A DNA stretch of 64,000 nucleotides from Janibacter sp. A1S7 (GTDB taxonomy: Bacteria > Actinomycetota > Actinomycetes > Actinomycetales > Dermatophilaceae), in NCBI RefSeq assembly GCF_037198315.1, contig NZ_CP144913.1:1240001-1304000 (forward strand). Direction: 5' to 3'. The notes under the pieces were generated by a model, which saw only the letters and a program-made list of their open reading frames with translations, ran no database searches and was not told the origin of the DNA. A program made the translations under genes and the position numbers. Positions 1-8,344 of this stretch are shown piece by piece. The first letter of the stretch is position 1. The number at the start of each line of letters is the position of its first letter.

Positions 1-1
1 G

Positions 2-580
2 GACGTCGTCGAGCACGCGGGCTCGGTCGGGCGACCGGTCGCCTTCATGGACTTCCGGATCCTCGACGAGATGGACCAGGACGTCCCCGTCGGGCACGTC
101 GGTGAGCTCTGCCTGCGGGGCCCGAGCGTCTTCGTGGGGTACTGGGACAAGCCCGAGGCAACGGCCGAGGCGATCCGGGACGGCTGGTTCCACACCGGCG
201 ACATGGCCCGGGTCGACGAGGAGGGCTTCTACAGCCTCGTCGACCGGAAGAAGGACATGATCATCACCGGCGGGGAGAACGTCTACCCGATCGAGGTCGA
301 GCAGGTGCTCTACGGACATCCTGACGTCGTCGAGGTCGCGGTGATCGGGGTCCTCGACGAGACCTGGGGCGAGACCGTCGCCGCCGTCGTCGTGCGCGCC
401 GCGGACTCGAGCCTCACCGCCGACGGGTTGCGCGAGTGGGCCCGGGAGCGGATCTCGCACTTCAAGGCACCCCGTCGAGTGGCCTTCGTCGACGAGCTGC
501 CCCGCAACGCCACCGGCAAGATCCTCAAGCGCGAGCTGCGCATCACCGAGGGCGGCGGCCACACGGCCGTCTCCCGCTGA
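2..580 (+). CDS. Acyl-CoA synthetase (AMP-dependent ligase), C-terminal part
   Basis: The reading frame is open from the first bases of the window, so the N-terminal adenylation core lies outside. What remains is the end of the large domain and the small swinging domain of an ANL-family ligase, which activates a carboxylic acid with ATP and loads it onto CoA. Visible family motifs are GWFHTGD (about residue 60 of the fragment), DRKKDMIITGGENVYP at the hinge, and the catalytic-lysine motif TGKILKREL near the C terminus. The stop is followed after 20 nt by an SDR gene with its own AGGAG site, and then by a second ligase, which suggests one operon for activating and oxidising an acyl or aromatic acid. 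The substrate cannot be read from this part. Confidence 0.9.
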   Translation, partial: DVVEHAGSVGRPVAFMDFRILDEMDQDVPVGHVGELCLRGPSVFVGYWDKPEATAEAIRDGWFHTGDMARVDEEGFYSLVDRKKDMIITGGENVYPIEVEQVLYGHPDVVEVAVIGVLDETWGETVAAVVVRAADSSLTADGLREWARERISHFKAPRRVAFVDELPRNATGKILKRELRITEGGGHTAVSR

Positions 581-600
581 CCACACAGGAGTTCACCACC

Positions 601-1428
601 ATGACCGCGAATCTTCAGGGACGCACGATCCTCATGTCCGGCGGCAGCCGCGGCATCGGACTGGCCATCGCCGAGCGGGCTGCCCGGGACGGCGCCAACG
701 TCGCCATCGTCGCCAAGACGGATACCCCGCACCCGAAGCTCGAAGGCACCATCCACACCGCCGCCGCTGCCATCGAGGCCGCCGGTGGTCGGGCGCTGCC
801 GATCCTCGGCGACGTCCGCTCCGAGGAGTCGGTCCAGGAGGCCGTGGACCGCACCGTCGAGCGCTTCGGTGGCATCGACATCGTCGTCAACAACGCCAGC
901 GCCATCGACCTCTCTCCCACGGAGGAGCTGCCGATGAAGAAGTACGACCTGATGCAGGACATCAACTGCCGCGGGTCCTTCCTCCTGGCGAAGACCGCGC
1001 TGCCGCAGCTGAAGGCATCCGAGGCGGCACACGTGCTCACCCTCTCGCCGCCGATCAACCTCGCACCGCGCTGGGCCGGTAGCCACCTGGGCTACACCAT
1101 CGCCAAGTACGGGATGAGCCTGGTCACGCTCGGCCTGGCCGAGGAGTGGGCCACGTACGGCATCGCGGCGAACAGCCTGTGGCCCAGGACGGCCATCGCC
1201 ACGGCGGCCGTGGAGAACCTCCTCGGCGGCGAGCAGACGATGGCCCGCAGCCGCAGCCCGCAGATCATGGCCGATGCGGCCCACGCGATCCTCACCCGGG
1301 ACCCTGCAGAGTTCACCGGACACTTCCTCATCGACGACGACGTCCTCGCCGAGGAAGGTGTCACCGACCTCTCCTCCTACGGGCCGCCGCTCGAGGAGCT
1401 CCTGCCCGACTTCTTCCTCGGCGAGTGA
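601..1428 (+). CDS. Short-chain dehydrogenase/reductase, HSDL2-like
   Basis: A 275-residue classical SDR, predicted to be a cytosolic NAD(P)-dependent oxidoreductase. It has the cofactor loop GGSRGIG (residues about 13-19), the NNAS motif, and the YxxxK active-site pair in YTIAK (Y165, K169). The C-terminal half (SLWPRTAIATAAVENLLGG) matches the HSDL2-like group, often linked to fatty-acid or sterol metabolism. The ATG at 601 is preceded by AGGAG with correct spacing. A longer upstream frame would run through the preceding ligase gene and is not believable. It lies between two acyl-CoA ligases, so its substrate may be an acyl-CoA or an alcohol/ketone derived from the same compound. Exact substrate unknown. 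Confidence 0.9.
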   Translation: MTANLQGRTILMSGGSRGIGLAIAERAARDGANVAIVAKTDTPHPKLEGTIHTAAAAIEAAGGRALPILGDVRSEESVQEAVDRTVERFGGIDIVVNNASAIDLSPTEELPMKKYDLMQDINCRGSFLLAKTALPQLKASEAAHVLTLSPPINLAPRWAGSHLGYTIAKYGMSLVTLGLAEEWATYGIAANSLWPRTAIATAAVENLLGGEQTMARSRSPQIMADAAHAILTRDPAEFTGHFLIDDDVLAEEGVTDLSSYGPPLEELLPDFFLGE

Positions 1429-1472
1429 CTGCCGCCCCGGACCACTCACCCCTTCGCGACAAGGACCTCCCG

Positions 1473-3077
1473 ATGCAACCCGACCTGTCACTCGTGGACC
1501 CCCTCGAGTACAACCTCGCGACCCGCACCAACGCGGGTGACGTCATCATCCGCTCGGCCGCGATCTTCCCCGACCGGGTGGCGATCGTGGACGGCGATCG
1601 TGAGGTGACCTACCGGGAGCTCGCCGAGACGGTGGACCGTCTCGGCCACGCACTGCTGGGTCTGGACCTGCCCGCCGGAAGCCCGGTGGCGCTGACGATG
1701 ATGAACTCCTGGCGGTTGCTGGCGACCTACTACGCCTGCGCCCGCGCCGGGCTGGTGTGCATGCCGCTGAACTTCCTGCTGGCCGGGGAGGACCAGGCCT
1801 GGATCCTGCAGGATGCGACGCCGCGCGCGCTCGTCACCGACGCGGCGTTCCGACCGTTGCACGAGCAGGTGCTGCCCGGCGTGACCTCCGTGGAGCACGT
1901 CATCGTCACCGACGAGGAGAGCCCGCAGCCCGTGGCCGGGCGGTCGACGCACCACTGGCAGTCGCTCGTCGACCGGGCGCCGGCGACGCCCCTGGAGGTG
2001 CTCGTCGACGATCGCGACACCGTGCAGTGCCTCTACACCTCGGGCACGACGTCCCGGCCGAAGGGGGTGCTGACCAGCCACACCGCGCTGGTCACCTCGC
2101 TGCTGTCGAACGCGCTGGTGACCCGTCAGTCGTGGGGCCGGGACTCGCCGGTCATGCTCGTCGTGCTGCCGATGTTCCACGTCACAGCCCTGAACACCGT
2201 GACCATGCCCGTGCTGATGATGGGCGGCACGGCCGTCCTGGCCGGCATGGCCTTCGACCCGGCCAGGAGCCTGGACCTGATGGAGCAACGCCGGGTGACG
2301 CACATGATGATGCTGCCGCTGATGCACCGCGCCTGCCTCGCCGAGCAGTCCGCTCGCCCGCGCGACCTGTCGTCGGTGACGACCGCGATCTACGCGATGG
2401 CGCCGATGCCGGCGGACCTGCTCGCCGCCGTCGACGAGATGTACCCCAACGCCGACGTCATCCTCGGCTCCGGTCAGACCGAAGTCGTACCGACGACCAC
2501 CATGCAGTGGCCCGAGCACCGGCACAGCGCCCCGGACTCGTGGGGGCCCCAGTCGGTGTCCGTGCTGACGCAGATCATGGACCCGATGGGCCGGTTGCGG
2601 GACGCCGGCGACACGGGCGAGATCGTCTACCGCGCCCCCAACGTGTGCAGCGGGTACTGGAACAACCCCGAGGCGAACCAGCAGGCCTTCGCCCACGGGT
2701 GGTTCCACTCCGGTGACGTCGGGCACCTCGACGAGGAGGGGGTGGTGTGGTTCACCGACCGCCTGAAGGACGTGATCAAGAGCGGCGGGGAGAACGTCTC
2801 CTCCGTCGCCGTCGAGGCCGTCCTCCTCGGTGCGCCCGGCGTGGCCGAGTGCACGGTGATCGGGGTCCCCCACGAGCACTGGGGTGAGGCCGTGTGTGCC
2901 GTGGTCGTGGCCGACGGCACGGTGGCCGTGGACGAGCTCCGGGCCGGGGTGATCGCCCACGCGAGGGCGCATCTGGCCGGTTTCCAGGTGCCCAAGGAGG
3001 TGCGGGTCATCGAGGAGCTGCCGAAGACCGCGACCGGGAAGATCCAGAAGCACCAGGTCCGCGGCCTCGTGCGGTGA
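1473..3077 (+). CDS. Acyl-CoA synthetase (AMP-dependent ligase)
   Basis: A 534-residue complete ANL ligase, the usual length for the family. The AMP-binding P-loop is YTSGTTSRPKGV (about residues 188-199). The common Gly after TSGTT is Ser here, a mild deviation. Further motifs are GWFHSGD, the hinge DRLKDVIKSGGEN and the C-terminal TATGKIQK with the adenylation lysine. Start: ATG at 1473 behind AAGGACC. An upstream in-frame extension would overlap the SDR gene and look unlike protein. It shares its strand and 44-nt spacing with the SDR, so the three genes at 2-3077 probably form one operon. Medium- or long-chain acids or aromatic acids are all possible substrates. Confidence 0.9.
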   Translation: MQPDLSLVDPLEYNLATRTNAGDVIIRSAAIFPDRVAIVDGDREVTYRELAETVDRLGHALLGLDLPAGSPVALTMMNSWRLLATYYACARAGLVCMPLNFLLAGEDQAWILQDATPRALVTDAAFRPLHEQVLPGVTSVEHVIVTDEESPQPVAGRSTHHWQSLVDRAPATPLEVLVDDRDTVQCLYTSGTTSRPKGVLTSHTALVTSLLSNALVTRQSWGRDSPVMLVVLPMFHVTALNTVTMPVLMMGGTAVLAGMAFDPARSLDLMEQRRVTHMMMLPLMHRACLAEQSARPRDLSSVTTAIYAMAPMPADLLAAVDEMYPNADVILGSGQTEVVPTTTMQWPEHRHSAPDSWGPQSVSVLTQIMDPMGRLRDAGDTGEIVYRAPNVCSGYWNNPEANQQAFAHGWFHSGDVGHLDEEGVVWFTDRLKDVIKSGGENVSSVAVEAVLLGAPGVAECTVIGVPHEHWGEAVCAVVVADGTVAVDELRAGVIAHARAHLAGFQVPKEVRVIEELPKTATGKIQKHQVRGLVR

Positions 3078-3083
3078 GGCGGG

Positions 3084-4166
3084 CTAGGCCAGGTCGAGGG
3101 TGATGAACTTCGGCCGGTAGATCGTCGGGTTGGCCATCAGCTCGTCGAAGTCGAAGGTGTTGACGTTGTAGGAGACGAGCAACTGACCGTCGGGCGACAG
3201 CTCCGGGTGGCCGTGCGCGTTGTACGTGAAGTGCTGCCCCTGCGTCTCCGGGGTCTCGTAGATCGTCTGCGGCTGCTCCCACGGCCCGCTGGGGGAGCAG
3301 GCCGTCCACGCGTTGATCTTCGGGCTGTATGCCTGCGTGGTGTCCGAGGAGATCATCAGGTACCCGTCGCGGAAGGGGGAGACACTCAGCTCGTTGGCGA
3401 CCCCCTTCGTCAACCGGGTGCTCTCGTCGGACTGCGCGCCCCACCCGTCCTCGCCGAGGTACTCCCACGTCGACCGGTCGGCCAGGGATCCTGCCGGAGC
3501 CCGTGCCACGTGCAGGTGCTTGACCTCCTCCCGGTCCTCGATGCCGTAGATCCAGGTGTGCGTCGCCGTCGTCAGCAGCCCCGCCCCCCACGCGACCGGC
3601 CCCTCGAAGCCCTCCTCGACGTCGGTGACCTCCAGCTCGGGCAGGGACACGTGGGCCAGGGTGTTGCGCTCCCACTCGAAGCCGTGCTCGCCCACCCGCG
3701 AGGTCAGGGACAGGAAGACGAGCAGCTCACCGCCTTCGACCTTGGCGTCCTGCACCCAGTGGTACGTCTGCTCGCCCGGGTCCGGGAAGAAGGACTCGGG
3801 CCCCTCGCGGGTCAGTGTGCTCAGCCGACCCGAGTCGTCCTCGACGACCAGGGCGTTGTGCACCATCGTCATCCCCGGCGCCGGGGTGCCGCGCTCGTCG
3901 AGGGCACCGATGAGCGAGTCGCTGAAGAGCCACAGCGTGCGGTCATCGGGCAGCTGCACCGAGTAGGTCGAGTCGCCCCCCACCCAGCCCGGCCCGGACA
4001 GCTCGAAGCGCGCGTCGTCGGAGCGCGAGGGCTGCGCCCAGTCGAGATCCGCCGTGATGGCCTCGCAGTCGCCCCGGTCCCGCTCACCCTCGTCGGCGCA
4101 CCCGGCGAGCAGGCCGGCGCCGATCGCGAGTACGGCGCAGCCCGCGGTCAGGCGTCTGCGGTGCAT
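3084..4166 (-). CDS. Secreted lipoprotein, DUF4185-like
   Basis: A 360-residue protein with a lipoprotein signal peptide: basic MHRRRL, a hydrophobic stretch and lipobox LLAGC (Cys23), so it should be anchored outside the membrane. The mature part carries repeated W/G-rich segments (STYSVQLPDDRTLWLFSDS, THTWIYGIED, YLMISSDTTQAYSPKINAW, LLVSYNVNTFDFDEL) like DUF4185/five-bladed-propeller glycosidase-like proteins. No catalytic residues can be assigned from sequence alone. The start ATG at 4166 has AGGAG upstream. An in-frame start further upstream would remove the signal peptide from the N terminus. Its stop is 6 nt from the convergent ligase stop. Carbohydrate binding or cleavage is a guess from the fold family. 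Confidence 0.7.
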   Translation of the reverse strand: MHRRRLTAGCAVLAIGAGLLAGCADEGERDRGDCEAITADLDWAQPSRSDDARFELSGPGWVGGDSTYSVQLPDDRTLWLFSDSLIGALDERGTPAPGMTMVHNALVVEDDSGRLSTLTREGPESFFPDPGEQTYHWVQDAKVEGGELLVFLSLTSRVGEHGFEWERNTLAHVSLPELEVTDVEEGFEGPVAWGAGLLTTATHTWIYGIEDREEVKHLHVARAPAGSLADRSTWEYLGEDGWGAQSDESTRLTKGVANELSVSPFRDGYLMISSDTTQAYSPKINAWTACSPSGPWEQPQTIYETPETQGQHFTYNAHGHPELSPDGQLLVSYNVNTFDFDELMANPTIYRPKFITLDLA

Positions 4167-4257
4167 GCGGGCTCCTGGCGAAGGGGGTGGGACGCCTCCC
4201 ATTGTGACCGATGGGTAGTCCCGGGGCCGTCCCACGCTGCGGTGCAGCCGGTCACGG

Positions 4258-4863
4258 TCAGAGCCAGCCGAGGTCCTGCGCTCGCCGGGCGGCCTCCACG
4301 CGCGTGCTGGAGCCGGTCTTGCCGATCGCCGAGGACAGGTGGTTGCGCACGGTTCCGGGGGAGAGATGCACCCGCGTGGCGATCGCGGCGGCCGAGCCGC
4401 CGTCGAGGGCATGGGTGAGTACCTCGCGCTCACGGTCGGTCAGCGGGTTGGGCCCGCCGACGACGCTCTCGGTCGCCAGCGACGGATCGACGACCCGGCC
4501 GCCCCGGGCGACGGAGCGCACGGCCTCGGCCAGCTCGTCGGACGGTGTGTCCTTGACGACGAAACCACTGGCCCCGGCCTCGAGCGCCCGGCGCAGATAG
4601 CCCGGCCGACCGAAGGTGGTGACGATGAGGATCTTCGTCCCGGGCACCTCGCGGGCGAGCTCGGCGGTTGCCGCGATGCCGTCCATCCCGGGCATCTCGA
4701 TGTCCAGGACCGCGACGTCGGGACGGGTTCGGCGAGCCGCCGCGAGGACCTCGTCACCGGAGCCGACCTCGGCGACGATCTCGAGGTCGCCCTCGAGCCC
4801 GAGCAGCGCGGCCATCGCCCCCCGCACGAGGGCCTGGTCGTCGGCGAGCAGCACGGTGGTCAC
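4258..4863 (-). CDS. Two-component response regulator, NarL/LuxR family
   Basis: A 201-residue receiver plus LuxR-type HTH. The receiver shows the acidic pair D8-D9, phospho-acceptor D54 in VLDIEMPG, and the K of FVVKD. The C-terminal HTH contains LTDREREVLTHALDGG and LSPGTVRNHLSSAIGKTG. The start is GTG at 4863 and overlaps the kinase stop as GTGA, so translation is probably coupled. It is the last gene of an operon of ABC ATPase, permease, histidine kinase and regulator, an arrangement typical of NarL-type systems that control their own exporter (drug, lipid or envelope stress). The inverted repeat at 7841-7856 is a possible binding site. Confidence 0.93.
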   Translation of the reverse strand: MTTVLLADDQALVRGAMAALLGLEGDLEIVAEVGSGDEVLAAARRTRPDVAVLDIEMPGMDGIAATAELAREVPGTKILIVTTFGRPGYLRRALEAGASGFVVKDTPSDELAEAVRSVARGGRVVDPSLATESVVGGPNPLTDREREVLTHALDGGSAAAIATRVHLSPGTVRNHLSSAIGKTGSSTRVEAARRAQDLGWL

Positions 4864-6002
4864 GGCAGCTCCACCCGCACCCTCGTGCCCGGCCCCGCGG
4901 AGCCGCCGATGCCGTCGCCGACCTCGATCCGCCCACCAGCCTGGTCGACGCGCTCGCGCAGACCGGTCAGCCCGGTGCCCTCCTTGCGACCGCGCAGCCC
5001 GCGGCCGTCGTCGGCGACCTCGAGCCACGAGGGGCCCCACTCGACCTCGACCCGCTTGGCGCCGCTGTGCCGAATGACATTGGTAATCGCCTCCCGCAGT
5101 GCCCACGCGATCGTGATCCGGTGGGCGGGGTCGACGATGTCGCCGTCCGCGGGCAGGACGGCCTCGATCCCGGCGTCGCGAAGGGCGGTGGCCGCCGACT
5201 CGCGCTCGTCGGCCAGCCGGGCCACCCGCAACCCGGAGACGGTCGCGCGGATCTCGGCCAGCGACTGCCGGGACAGTGCCCGGATGTCGGCCAGCTCCCC
5301 CTTCGCCCGCTCGGGGTCGATGTCGATCAGCCGCTCGGCGAGGTCCGCCTTGAGGGTGACCACGGTCAGGCTGTGACCGAGCACGTCGTGCACGTCCCGG
5401 GCGACGCGGTCACGCTCGGCGGAGACGGCCAGGGAGCGTTGCAGCACCTGGTGCCGCTCGTCGCTGAGGATCAGTCGACGCATCAGCAGGCCGAAGCCAC
5501 CGATGAGGACGGGCAGGAAGAGGAAGGGCCACGCCTGGGGGAAGGTCCCGGTGGTCACCAGGACCACCGCTGCGACGACGACGACGGCGACGACCGTCGG
5601 CAGGGGCCACCGGTCGGGGAAGCTGAAGGCGGCGACGGCGGTGAGGAAGGTGGTCATCCCGACGGCCTCCGCCCCGATGACCGGTACGAGCGCGAGCACG
5701 ATCAGCACCATCGCCGCGAAGCTGCCGAGCACGATGACCCGGTCGGTGCGCGACCACCCGCAGTGCAGTGCGCCCTGACCCCGGAGGAAGCCCCACAGGT
5801 AGAAGCCCGAGAAGGCCAGGACGGCGAGCAGTCCGGCAACGCGCTCTGCAGGTCGTCCGCTCGTCTCCTGCAGGATCGCCAGAGCCGGGAAGGCGAGGAA
5901 GACCAACCAGATGGCGGCGAGGACCCAGCCGTGCCGGGCCCACGGGTCCGTGCCGTACCCCTCGTCCGAGGGGGCCCCGGCGACGGACTCGGCAGCAGTC
6001 AC
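4860..6002 (-). CDS. Sensor histidine kinase, HisKA_3 type
   Basis: A 380-residue membrane kinase. The first ~165 residues are several hydrophobic segments with short loops and no large extracellular sensor, as in intramembrane-sensing kinases. The dimerisation/phospho-acceptor box is RDVHDVLGHSL with H205, and the ATPase domain shows the N-box EAITNVIRHSG, the G1 box VADDGRGLRG and the G2 box GTGLTGLRERV. I chose GTG at 6002, which overlaps the permease stop as GTGA. The frame continues upstream but only through the permease gene. It should phosphorylate the regulator encoded just downstream (GTGA overlap). The signal is unknown. Linkage to an ABC-2 exporter suggests an antimicrobial or membrane-stress cue. 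Confidence 0.92.
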   Translation of the reverse strand: MTAAESVAGAPSDEGYGTDPWARHGWVLAAIWLVFLAFPALAILQETSGRPAERVAGLLAVLAFSGFYLWGFLRGQGALHCGWSRTDRVIVLGSFAAMVLIVLALVPVIGAEAVGMTTFLTAVAAFSFPDRWPLPTVVAVVVVAAVVLVTTGTFPQAWPFLFLPVLIGGFGLLMRRLILSDERHQVLQRSLAVSAERDRVARDVHDVLGHSLTVVTLKADLAERLIDIDPERAKGELADIRALSRQSLAEIRATVSGLRVARLADERESAATALRDAGIEAVLPADGDIVDPAHRITIAWALREAITNVIRHSGAKRVEVEWGPSWLEVADDGRGLRGRKEGTGLTGLRERVDQAGGRIEVGDGIGGSAGPGTRVRVELP

Positions 6003-6757
6003 TGCCGCTCCCGGCTCCGCCTGGCCAGGTAGACCGTCGCCACGGCCATGATGATCGTCCACACCACCACGTTAGTCAGTGGCACCCACAGCGACTCGTG
6101 GGCGAGGTTGCCCTGCATGTCCACCGAGGAGCCCTCGGTCAGCGGGTACCGGGCGAGGGAGACCATCCCGTAGAGGGGGGTGAACTTCGCGATCGTGAGC
6201 ATGATCCCCGACAGCGGGATGAAGATGTTGCCCAGGAAGGCGAAGATCACCAGCGAGCCGGAGGCGGCGCCCACGGCGGACTCGGAGCGGAAGGCGAGCC
6301 CGAAGATCAGGCCGTAGAGGGCGAACAGGCAGGCTCCGAAGAGCACGATCGCCGCACTGGCGAACCAGACCCAGAGGTCTCCCTTCGCCCCGGTGCCGAT
6401 CCCGATGGCGTAGATGAGCACGATCGGGATCAGCGCGATCGCCAGGGCGATGATCGCCTTGCCCGCGACGTAGGAGCTGTCGCGAAGGGGGGTCAGCCCC
6501 AGCTGGCGCCCCCACCCCTGCTGGCGCTCGACGGCGGCCTGACCGCCGATGCTCACCGTCGCGGTGACGGCGCCGTAGACCGCCATCGAGATCATGATGT
6601 AGAGCGCGACGTTGCCTCGGCCGATGTCCTGCGCGCCGAAGGTCTGCGCGGCGCCGAAGACGATGTACATGAAGGCCGGCAGGACGGCGATGAAGAACAG
6701 GCCGACGTAGTCGCGGCCGATCCGCTTGATCTCCAGGCCGATGATCGTGGGGTTCAT
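5999..6757 (-). CDS. ABC-2 type transporter permease
   Basis: A 252-residue integral membrane protein with about six hydrophobic segments, the size of DrrB/NatB-like ABC-2 permeases. The N terminus MNPTIIGLEIKRIGRDYVGL is typical of the family, and the region GNIFIPLSGIMLTIAKFTPL corresponds to the conserved ABC-2 signature near the C-terminal third. Its ATG overlaps the ATPase stop (ATGA) and its stop overlaps the kinase GTG (GTGA), so stoichiometric coupled translation is expected. It forms the channel of an exporter with the preceding ATPase. Likely substrates are hydrophobic compounds such as drugs or lipids, by family only. Confidence 0.92.
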   Translation of the reverse strand: MNPTIIGLEIKRIGRDYVGLFFIAVLPAFMYIVFGAAQTFGAQDIGRGNVALYIMISMAVYGAVTATVSIGGQAAVERQQGWGRQLGLTPLRDSSYVAGKAIIALAIALIPIVLIYAIGIGTGAKGDLWVWFASAAIVLFGACLFALYGLIFGLAFRSESAVGAASGSLVIFAFLGNIFIPLSGIMLTIAKFTPLYGMVSLARYPLTEGSSVDMQGNLAHESLWVPLTNVVVWTIIMAVATVYLARRSRERQ

Positions 6758-7782
6758 CGCGTCTCCTCCAGGATCGCGTCGGTGGACCGGTCGTCACCGG
6801 GGTCTGCACCCGGCGCACTGCCCGGGTCGTCGGGCTCGGTCGTCGCCGCTCCGGTGATCGCCAGGAAGGCCGCGTCGAGGGAGGCGGTGGTGACCTCGAG
6901 GTTGCTGCCGCCGAGGTCGACGAGCAGCAGCCGGGCGAGCGCATCGGAGTCCTCACCGATCGCCGTGACCCGGTCGCCGGCGACGGTGACCGAGCTCGTC
7001 CCGGGCAGGCCGCGCAGACGCTCGGCGACAGCGCCGACGTCCCCCCTGCGGACGTCGGCACTGACGGTGCGACCGCTCGCGCGGGAGCGGATCTCCTCGG
7101 TGGTGCCGTCGGCGACGACCCGGCCACCGGCCATGAGGACGATCCGGTCGGCGAAGGTGTCGGCCTCCTCGAGGTAGTGGGTGGCGAAGAGGACGGTGCG
7201 CCCCTCGGCGGCGTCCTGGTGCATCGTGCGCCAGAACTCCCGGCGCGCGCGCACGTCCATCCCGGCGGTCGGCTCGTCGAGGATGAGCAGGTCCGGGTCG
7301 GGGAGCAGTGCCAGCGCGAAGCGCAACCGTTGCTGCTCACCGCCGGAGAGCTTCGCGACCAGGCGGTCGGCCAGGTCGGTGAGCCCGGCCCGCTCGATGA
7401 CCTCCTCGACCGGGCGGTGCTCCGGGAAGGTCGAGGCGATCATCCGCACGGTCTCGCCGGCGGTGAGGTCCCGCAGCAGGCCGCCGGTCTGCAGCACGGC
7501 CGAGACCCGCCCTTCGTGCACGGCGCGGCGGGGCGGGGCGCCGAAGGAGGTGATGCTGCCCGAGGTCGGCTCGGTCAGACCCAGGACCATGTCCAGGGTC
7601 GTCGTCTTGCCGGCACCGTTGGGCCCGAGGATCGCGACGACCTCGCCGGGACGGATGGTCAGGTCGACGCCGGTGACGGCGCTGACCGTCTGGGAACCGG
7701 AGCGGAAGTGCTTGGTCACCTCGCGGAGCTGGATCCCCTCGGCGTGGCGCGGCGTCGCCGCGTGGGTGCTCGTGTCGGTCAT
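6754..7782 (-). CDS. ABC transporter ATP-binding protein
   Basis: A 342-residue ATPase of the DrrA/NatA class. Walker A is GPNGAGKT (53-60), the signature LSGGEQQR (145-152) and Walker B LLILDEPT (165 on), followed by the H-loop FATHYLEEADTFADR. A C-terminal extension of about 100 residues, with an acidic Gly/Pro-rich tail, follows the core, as in DrrA-like exporters. I use the ATG at 7782, preceded by GGAG. A start 66 nt upstream would add a non-conserved leader. It powers the permease encoded next, and the same transcript encodes the kinase and regulator. Transcription probably starts upstream, near the inverted repeat at 7841-7856. Confidence 0.93.
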   Translation of the reverse strand: MTDTSTHAATPRHAEGIQLREVTKHFRSGSQTVSAVTGVDLTIRPGEVVAILGPNGAGKTTTLDMVLGLTEPTSGSITSFGAPPRRAVHEGRVSAVLQTGGLLRDLTAGETVRMIASTFPEHRPVEEVIERAGLTDLADRLVAKLSGGEQQRLRFALALLPDPDLLILDEPTAGMDVRARREFWRTMHQDAAEGRTVLFATHYLEEADTFADRIVLMAGGRVVADGTTEEIRSRASGRTVSADVRRGDVGAVAERLRGLPGTSSVTVAGDRVTAIGEDSDALARLLLVDLGGSNLEVTTASLDAAFLAITGAATTEPDDPGSAPGADPGDDRSTDAILEETR

Positions 7783-7840
7783 GACTCCAGCATCGGACGC
7801 CCGTACCTCCACCGGCCATCCTCGGATGTCACGACTCGGG

Positions 7841-7856
7841 CATGACACCTGTCATG
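7841..7856. promoter_or_regulatory. Inverted repeat, candidate operator of the ABC/two-component operon
   Basis: CATGACA and TGTCATG form perfect 7-bp arms around a 2-bp spacer, 59 nt upstream of the ATPase start. A further TGTCA lies 12 nt to the left of it. The position in front of a regulator-containing operon suggests autoregulation by the NarL-type protein. It also lies in the leader of the rightward gene at 7949. Binding is inference. Confidence 0.45.
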
Positions 7857-7948
7857 GAGGCAGACATCCGGGGCCCGAAGGGTCATGATGGAAGGAGAAA
7901 GGGTCCGGGGGTCCGACTCGGGCCGGCTACACGATGGAGGTCGAGATC

Positions 7949-8314
7949 ATGGGCGCCGCAGTGGAGATCAACACCGGGACGATCGCTCCGGTCCACCTCA
8001 AGGGCAAGCACATCATGCTCGGCACGCAGTCCCTCGGTGTGTTCGACGGGACCCAGTCGGTCGTGCGCTTCGAGATCCCGTCGGGCAAGCACGTGCTCTA
8101 CCTCAAGGACGGGCTGACCACGTCCGGCGCGGTCGCCTTCCGCGTCCGCACCGGCCACTGTGCCCAGCTGACGCTCAAGGACGTCGACGCGGGGATGTTC
8201 GCGGCGATCTTCGGCGGCTGGTTCGCGTTGAAGCGTGCCGGCGACGCGGTCCTCGACGAGGAGACCCCGGGCGCCGAGGAGATCTCCGTCGACGAGGTAC
8301 CGGTCGAGGCCTGA
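7949..8314 (+). CDS. Small conserved protein of unknown function
   Basis: A 121-residue protein I do not recognise. The first two thirds read as a compact beta-rich domain (INTGTIAPVHLKGKHIMLG, VVRFEIPSGKHVLYLKDG, AVAFRVRTGHCAQLTLKD), resembling small proteins that carry one ligand- or lipid-binding barrel. The tail is acidic (GAEEISVDEVPVEA). No signal peptide. The short hydrophobic piece AAIFGGWFAL is too weak for a clear membrane span. The start is ATG at 7949 because GGAGG ends 8 nt before it. The in-frame ATG at 7934 overlaps that same site. It is divergent from the ABC/two-component operon and 30 nt before the MOSC gene. Confidence 0.6.
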   Translation: MGAAVEINTGTIAPVHLKGKHIMLGTQSLGVFDGTQSVVRFEIPSGKHVLYLKDGLTTSGAVAFRVRTGHCAQLTLKDVDAGMFAAIFGGWFALKRAGDAVLDEETPGAEEISVDEVPVEA

Positions 8315-8344
8315 GCGCGCACCCCGCGTGGCACCATCGGTGCC

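Noticed and set aside
7934..7948. ATG at 7934 as start of the small gene before MOSC
   Set aside because: The only good ribosome site, GGAGG at 7936-7940, overlaps this codon and serves ATG 7949.
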